A stretch of DNA of 44,133 bases from Synergistaceae bacterium (GTDB taxonomy: Bacteria; Synergistota; Synergistia; Synergistales; Aminobacteriaceae). The notes under the pieces were generated by a model. That model saw only the letters and a list, made by a program, of their open reading frames with translations, was not told the DNA's origin and did no database searches. The translations under genes were made by a program, and so were the position numbers. Shown here piece after piece: positions 40,502 through 44,133 of the stretch. The DNA lies in the NCBI GenBank assembly GCA_031280275.1, contig JAITGX010000024.1, positions 1 to 44,133 on the forward strand, given 5' to 3'. Numbering within the stretch: position 1 is the first letter of the stretch; each line of letters opens with the position of its first letter.

Positions 40502-42238
40502 TTGTTTAGGAAGTTCGCGTCGTATTACGTCCCGCACCTGCGGCTTTTTGCCGCCGACATGTTCTGCGCGTTTCTGTCGTCGGCGTGCAACATGCTCTAT
40601 CCCCTGGTCACGCGCGGCGTGATCAACGTCTACATCCCAGAGAGGCGCGCCGGCGTTATCGCGGGCTGGATGGCCGTGCTGCTGGGCGTTTACGTGTTCA
40701 AGGCGGGACTCAACTACTTCATCCAGTTCTACGGGCATGTTATGGGCGTGCGGATCACGATGGACATGCGCCGCGACGCCTTCGATCACCTGCAGCGTTT
40801 ACCCTTCGCCTTCTTCGACAAAACCAAGACGGGAACCCTCATGTCGCGGATCATCAACGACACCTTCGAGATCGCCGAGCTGTCCCACCACGGACCGGAA
40901 GACCTGTTCCTCTCCATGGTAATGCTCACAGGCTCCTTCGTGATCCTGTGCACCATGAACCTGGGCCTGACCCTGACCATCTTCGCCTTCGTTCCAGGGC
41001 TGGTCTGGTTCGCGGCCTCTATGCGCCACAAGCTGTCGCGGACCTCTCGCCAGACCCGCGCGGAGATCGGCGAGGTCAACGCCGAGCTGGCGAACAGCAT
41101 TGAGGGCGTGCGCGTCTCCAAGGCCTTCGAGACCTCCGAGCACGAGCTGGACAAGTTCCAGAGCGGCAACAGAGCCTACGCCCACGCGCGGGGCCAGCAG
41201 TACCGCGCTATGGCGGAGTTTTTCTCCGGAACGACCTTCATCATGGACCTGTTGCTTCTGGTGACGCTCTCGGCGGGGGGGTACTTCGCCTACCAGAGCA
41301 GAATCGACGCCGGGGAGTTCGCCGCTTATCTGCTCTTTGTGGGGCTCTTCACGGAGCCCATCAAGCGCCTCATCAATTTCGTCGAGCAGCTTCAAAACGG
41401 CATGGCGGGCTTCGCGCGCCTTCAGGAGCTGATGGCGGAGGAACCCGAAAAAGACGAGCCCGGCGCGGTGGACCTGACCGGCTTTCGGGGTGACGTGTCT
41501 TTTGAACACGTTACCTTCCGTTATGACGGCGGCCCAGAAAACGATCACCCCGGTAAAAACGTTCTGTCCGACTTGTGTCTGGACATCAAAAGTGGTGAGA
41601 CGGTGGCGCTGGTAGGCCCGTCGGGTGGGGGTAAGTCGACGCTGTGTCACCTGCTTCCCCGTTTCTACGAGCTGGACGAGGGGAGAATAACCCTGGACGG
41701 CGTGGATATCCGCCGCTACACGCGCCTGTCGCTGCGCCGGAAGGTGGGCATCGTGCAGCAGGAAACGTTTTTGTTCAGCGGTTCGATCCGGGACAACATC
41801 GCTTACGGTAACGTGGACGCCTCCGACGCGGAGATTCAGGCCGCCGCGGTCAGCGCGTCGCTGGACGAGTTCATCCGCACGCTGTCCGAGGGCTACGGCA
41901 CCTGCGTGGGCGAGCGTGGAGTGATGCTCTCGGGCGGGCAGAAGCAGCGCATCGCCATAGCCCGCGTGTTCCTGAAAAACCCGCCTATCCTGATCCTGGA
42001 CGAGGCCACGAGCGCCCTGGATAACGCCACGGAGGCACAGATACAGCGCTCGCTCAACCGTCTCAGCCAAGGCCGAACGACCCTGGTGGTGGCGCATCGC
42101 CTCTCCACCGTCCGTCACGCCGGCCGCATCGTCGTCCTGACCGACACCGGCATAGCGGAACAAGGCCGCCACGAGGAGCTTCTGGCCAAAGGCGGCCTCT
42201 ACGCCGCGCTCTGGAATGCTCAGGCGGAAGAGAGGTGA
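40502..42238 (+). CDS. ABC exporter, fused permease and ATPase (MsbA-like)
   Basis: Half-size ABC exporter, 578 aa, working as a dimer in the inner membrane. The N-terminal six-helix domain (residues 10-320) contains RITMDMRRDAFDHLQRLPF, the usual coupling-helix region. The ATPase domain has Walker A GPSGGGKST near residue 372, Q-loop VGIVQQETFLFSGSIRDNIAY, signature LSGGQKQRIAIARVFLKNP, Walker B ILILDEATSALD and the switch His in VVAHRLSTV. The TTG at 40502 follows AAAGGAAG; upstream in-frame codons overlap the leader hairpin. Substrate (lipid, drug or peptide) cannot be told. Confidence 0.94.
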   Translation: MFRKFASYYVPHLRLFAADMFCAFLSSACNMLYPLVTRGVINVYIPERRAGVIAGWMAVLLGVYVFKAGLNYFIQFYGHVMGVRITMDMRRDAFDHLQRLPFAFFDKTKTGTLMSRIINDTFEIAELSHHGPEDLFLSMVMLTGSFVILCTMNLGLTLTIFAFVPGLVWFAASMRHKLSRTSRQTRAEIGEVNAELANSIEGVRVSKAFETSEHELDKFQSGNRAYAHARGQQYRAMAEFFSGTTFIMDLLLLVTLSAGGYFAYQSRIDAGEFAAYLLFVGLFTEPIKRLINFVEQLQNGMAGFARLQELMAEEPEKDEPGAVDLTGFRGDVSFEHVTFRYDGGPENDHPGKNVLSDLCLDIKSGETVALVGPSGGGKSTLCHLLPRFYELDEGRITLDGVDIRRYTRLSLRRKVGIVQQETFLFSGSIRDNIAYGNVDASDAEIQAAAVSASLDEFIRTLSEGYGTCVGERGVMLSGGQKQRIAIARVFLKNPPILILDEATSALDNATEAQIQRSLNRLSQGRTTLVVAHRLSTVRHAGRIVVLTDTGIAEQGRHEELLAKGGLYAALWNAQAEER

Positions 42239-42305
42239 GCGCCGGGCACACCAAGTACACTAAGAGCGTGTTTTAAAAGTATGATGAGCCTCTATATTAA
42301 GCTAA

Positions 42306-42391
42306 GGAAGCGCTGATTAATGGGGTTCTTAGGGGTCGGCCCCTAAGCAGAGCGTGGGGCAGAGCCCCACAAGGGCTTAATCAGCGTTTCC
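42306..42391 (+). repeat. Palindromic MITE-like repeat, copy G, with target duplication
   Basis: 86 bp: GGAAGCGCTGATTAA at the left and TTAATCAGCGTTTCC at the right. Inner hairpins are CTTAGGGG-tcgg-CCCCTAAG and GTGGGGC-aga-GCCCCAC. It is flanked on both sides by CTAA, a 4-bp target duplication of the YTAR kind used by IS5. It lies 23 bases before the transposase fragment. Confidence 0.88.
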
Positions 42392-42413
42392 CTAATGCTG
42401 TATTGTATTATAT

Positions 42414-42545
42414 ATGTATGCTACAGACTTAAACGACAAAGACTGGAATGCAATGGAAGGCCTTATCCCTTTGGCCTACGAAGGCGGACGTCCGCGTAGT
42501 GTAGATTATGAGGGAAATTTTAAACGCTGTCCTTTACATCGGACT
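42414..42545 (+). pseudogene. IS5-family transposase fragment, frameshifted
   Basis: The N-terminus of an IS5-family transposase (DUF4096-type start). The first 32 codons read MYATDLNDKDWNAMEGLIPL and then YEGGRPRSVDY. One extra base near 42510 shifts the frame; the next frame continues REILNAVLYIG, exactly what the family has there. Homology stops by about 42545, where the folC sequence begins. Only about 45 of some 250-400 residues remain and the rest is lost. It overlaps the folC 3' end on the other strand. Confidence 0.75.
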
Positions 42546-43839
42546 TCTGGCTTTTCAGCCAGCCGATCAGGTAGAGGCTTCCGCAGACGAGGACAACCTC
42601 GTTTTCCCCCGACGCGGCGGCGACGGCGTCCAAGGGGTTCTCGAAAGCGGCAACAGCACGCCAGGGAAGGCCTTTTGCGGCAGCGGCGACATCCCGCGCC
42701 GAAAGGCTCCGCTCCATGCCGGGAACGCCGGTGGAGTAAAGAGCGGGCCTGGGGGTTTCCGAAACGCCGCTCAAAATTTCGAGGCATAGGGAATATTCTT
42801 TATCTTTCATCATCCCGCAGACCACGCCGATCTTTTTTCCGTTCCAAAGTTCGGCGGCGCTCTCCGCCAGTTTTTTCACGCCGTCTGGGTTGTGCCCACC
42901 GTCCAAAACCACGAGGGGGTCACGGGAGACGATCTCCAGCCGTCCCGGCCAATGGGCGTTCCCTATGCCGGCCCGAACCGTCTCGTCCGTGAGCCGCCCG
43001 AAACGCCCGCGCAGGTGAGCGAGAACCGAAAGAGCCAGGGTCGCGTTGGAGACCTGGTAACGCCCGATCAGGTCCGTCTTGACCTCCTTCAGATTAAGCC
43101 CCGGTCCGGAAAAATCGAAAGAACACCCCGATTCCGTGACGACCACGGCGCTAACCCGCGCGTCGCGGGAGACCACGAAAGGAAGCGCCCCAGCGTCAGC
43201 GCAGAACCGCTTGAACAGGGGAATCAGGGACTCCGTGTCACCCAGGTAGCACGCGGGCGTGCCGGGCCGCACCACCGCGAACTTCTCCCCAGCGATTGCC
43301 TCCAGGGAGTTTCCGAGGTACTCGGTGTGGTCCATGGAAATGGAAGCCACCGCGGTGCAAGCCACGTCCGTCAGCAGGTTCGTCGCGTCGAGTCTGCCGC
43401 CGAGTCCTGCCTCCACCACCGCCGCCTCCACGCGCTCCTCCTCTGCCAAGAGAAAGGCCGAGGCCGTCACCAGCTCGAAATAGGAAGGCGGGTCGTCCCG
43501 GAGGACGGAATCCTCGGAGACCACCCGCGCCGCCTTCTCCGCGGAGGTCAGCCAGCGTTCCGGCGGCAAGGGGCGGCCGTTCACCAACAGGCGCTCGCCT
43601 GGGCTTTCCAGGTGGGGACTGGTGTAGAGGGCGGTTTTGTAACCCGCCGCGCGAAAAACGGAGTCGAGGAACGCACAGGTGGAACCCTTGCCGTTGGTTC
43701 CCACCACGTGAACCGCGGGGTACTTCCCCTGAGGGTTCCCCAGGAGCGCGAGGAGACGGGAAACCCTCTCCAGGCCGGGGCGTATCCCCGGTGAAGCGTG
43801 GCTTGTTATTATATTTTCAACCTCGTCAAAAGACACCAA
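42520..43839 (-). CDS. folC: Folylpolyglutamate synthase / dihydrofolate synthase
   Basis: Adds glutamate to dihydropteroate and folates; Mur-ligase fold, 439 aa. N-terminal ATPase domain with VVGTNGKGSTCAFLDSV (P-loop near residues 47-54), TSPHLESPGERLLVNG, and EAGLGGRLDATNLL. Middle-domain marks are ISMDHTEYLGNSLEAIAGEK and LIGRYQVSNATLAL. The C-terminal domain has DGGHNPDGVKKLAE and VLVCGSLYLIGWL. I prefer TTG 43839 (GGGAGG ten bases ahead) over ATG 43857, which sits directly on AGGA. Its last residues, DVKDSV, and the stop lie within the transposase fragment, so the tail has been replaced. Confidence 0.93.
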   Translation of the reverse strand: MVSFDEVENIITSHASPGIRPGLERVSRLLALLGNPQGKYPAVHVVGTNGKGSTCAFLDSVFRAAGYKTALYTSPHLESPGERLLVNGRPLPPERWLTSAEKAARVVSEDSVLRDDPPSYFELVTASAFLLAEEERVEAAVVEAGLGGRLDATNLLTDVACTAVASISMDHTEYLGNSLEAIAGEKFAVVRPGTPACYLGDTESLIPLFKRFCADAGALPFVVSRDARVSAVVVTESGCSFDFSGPGLNLKEVKTDLIGRYQVSNATLALSVLAHLRGRFGRLTDETVRAGIGNAHWPGRLEIVSRDPLVVLDGGHNPDGVKKLAESAAELWNGKKIGVVCGMMKDKEYSLCLEILSGVSETPRPALYSTGVPGMERSLSARDVAAAAKGLPWRAVAAFENPLDAVAAASGENEVVLVCGSLYLIGWLKSQKSDVKDSV

Positions 43840-43900
43840 AGTGAAGAGACCTCCCATTCCTGCAGCACCTATCCCTCACCAGTGGGGCTATTATACCTAT

Positions 43901-43952
43901 GGAAGCGCTGACTAACTCACCCTGGGATTCCACCTCAGGCCCCGCCTGCCAT
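43901..43952 (+). repeat. Partial repeat copy (left end, decayed)
   Basis: GGAAGCGCTGACTAA followed by CTCACCCTGGGATTCC and CTCAGGCCCCGCC, a decayed left half of the element. It lies upstream of folC, in a 172-base gap that otherwise shows nothing clear. Confidence 0.55.
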
Positions 43953-44011
43953 AGGTCGCAAAATTTCGGCAAATCACACCATGGAGCGCCAGTTTTAGCT
44001 TGCCGCAGTTT

Positions 44012-44133
44012 TTAAACAAGCCCTAATGTCGATCTATTCTCTTTATACCGATCCACGCGGAAGCGCTCAATCGCTGAGATGTCGGCAGCGCCCCTCATGC
44101 CCGCCTTCCGCGCCGCAATGTCCAGTTGCTGCT
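44012..44133 (-). CDS. C-terminus of an unidentified protein (partial)
   Basis: The last 39 codons of a minus-strand frame that begins beyond the right edge. It reads QQLDIAARKAGMRGAADISA and ends ENRSTLGLV before TAA. The composition (Ala, Arg and Glu spaced as in a helix, then a polar tail) and GC-rich third positions look coding. No family recognised. Confidence 0.45.
   Translation of the reverse strand, partial: QQLDIAARKAGMRGAADISAIERFRVDRYKENRSTLGLV

Noticed and set aside
40799-42172. 457-codon open frame on the minus strand
   Set aside because: Antisense shadow of the ABC exporter; no ribosome site and no recognisable domain.

Overview
The window looks like chromosomal DNA of a motile, anaerobic, peptide- and amino-acid-using diderm bacterium. 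I infer Synergistota (Synergistaceae-like). The reasons are the flagellar/chemotaxis gene order, the peptide transport and peptide/amino-acid hydrolase genes, the LysW-type amino-acid carrier genes, a neurotransmitter-type Na+ symporter, and moderately high GC with frequent TTG/GTG starts behind strong Shine-Dalgarno sequences. No 16S rRNA gene is present, so the phylum is an inference.

Layout. 1-4137: peptide ABC transporter (permease dppC cut by the left edge, permease dppB, binding protein) preceded by an imidazolonepropionase-like amidohydrolase, all on the minus strand from one recognisable promoter. 4168-7244: a FIST-domain sensor translationally coupled to a soluble hybrid histidine kinase. 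7245-8586: a non-coding stretch with a palindromic repeat, then a divergent MsrA, then a second repeat. 8587-11883: a minus-strand operon of a TIM-barrel amidohydrolase (nearly leaderless mRNA), manC and two small membrane proteins. 12096-15521: amino-acid biosynthesis, with lysW-lysX-argC on the plus strand facing argF and a zinc-ribbon gene on the minus strand. 15558-20487: an AAA-like ATPase, isoaspartyl dipeptidase and a Ski2-type helicase, all minus strand.

20633-35230 is one long plus-strand motility block: flhA, flhF, flhG, a PilZ protein, cheB, cheA, cheC, cheD, fliA, a FapA/DUF342 protein, three genes I do not recognise, an S1-domain protein and a DUF501 protein. FlhF/FlhG place and count flagella, FliA switches on late genes, CheA/CheB/CheC/CheD form the adaptation core, and the PilZ protein probably brakes the motor in response to c-di-GMP. 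cheW, cheY and cheR are not in the window.

35231-44133: remains of an IS200/IS605-type right end with a structured, omega-RNA-like sequence, an Xaa-Pro peptidase whose stop codon lies inside that remnant, six tRNA genes (Lys, Arg, His, Arg, Gly, Pro) with their terminator, a DUF362/ferredoxin protein, an SNF-family Na+ symporter, an ABC exporter with a large 5' hairpin, a frameshifted IS5-family transposase fragment, folC, and the C-terminus of an unidentified gene.

The main non-genic signal is a family of short palindromic elements (about 86-113 bp, ends GGAAGCGCTGATTAA / TTAATCAGCGTTTCC, two inner hairpins). There are five full and three partial copies, all between genes. They look like MITEs of an IS5-type element.
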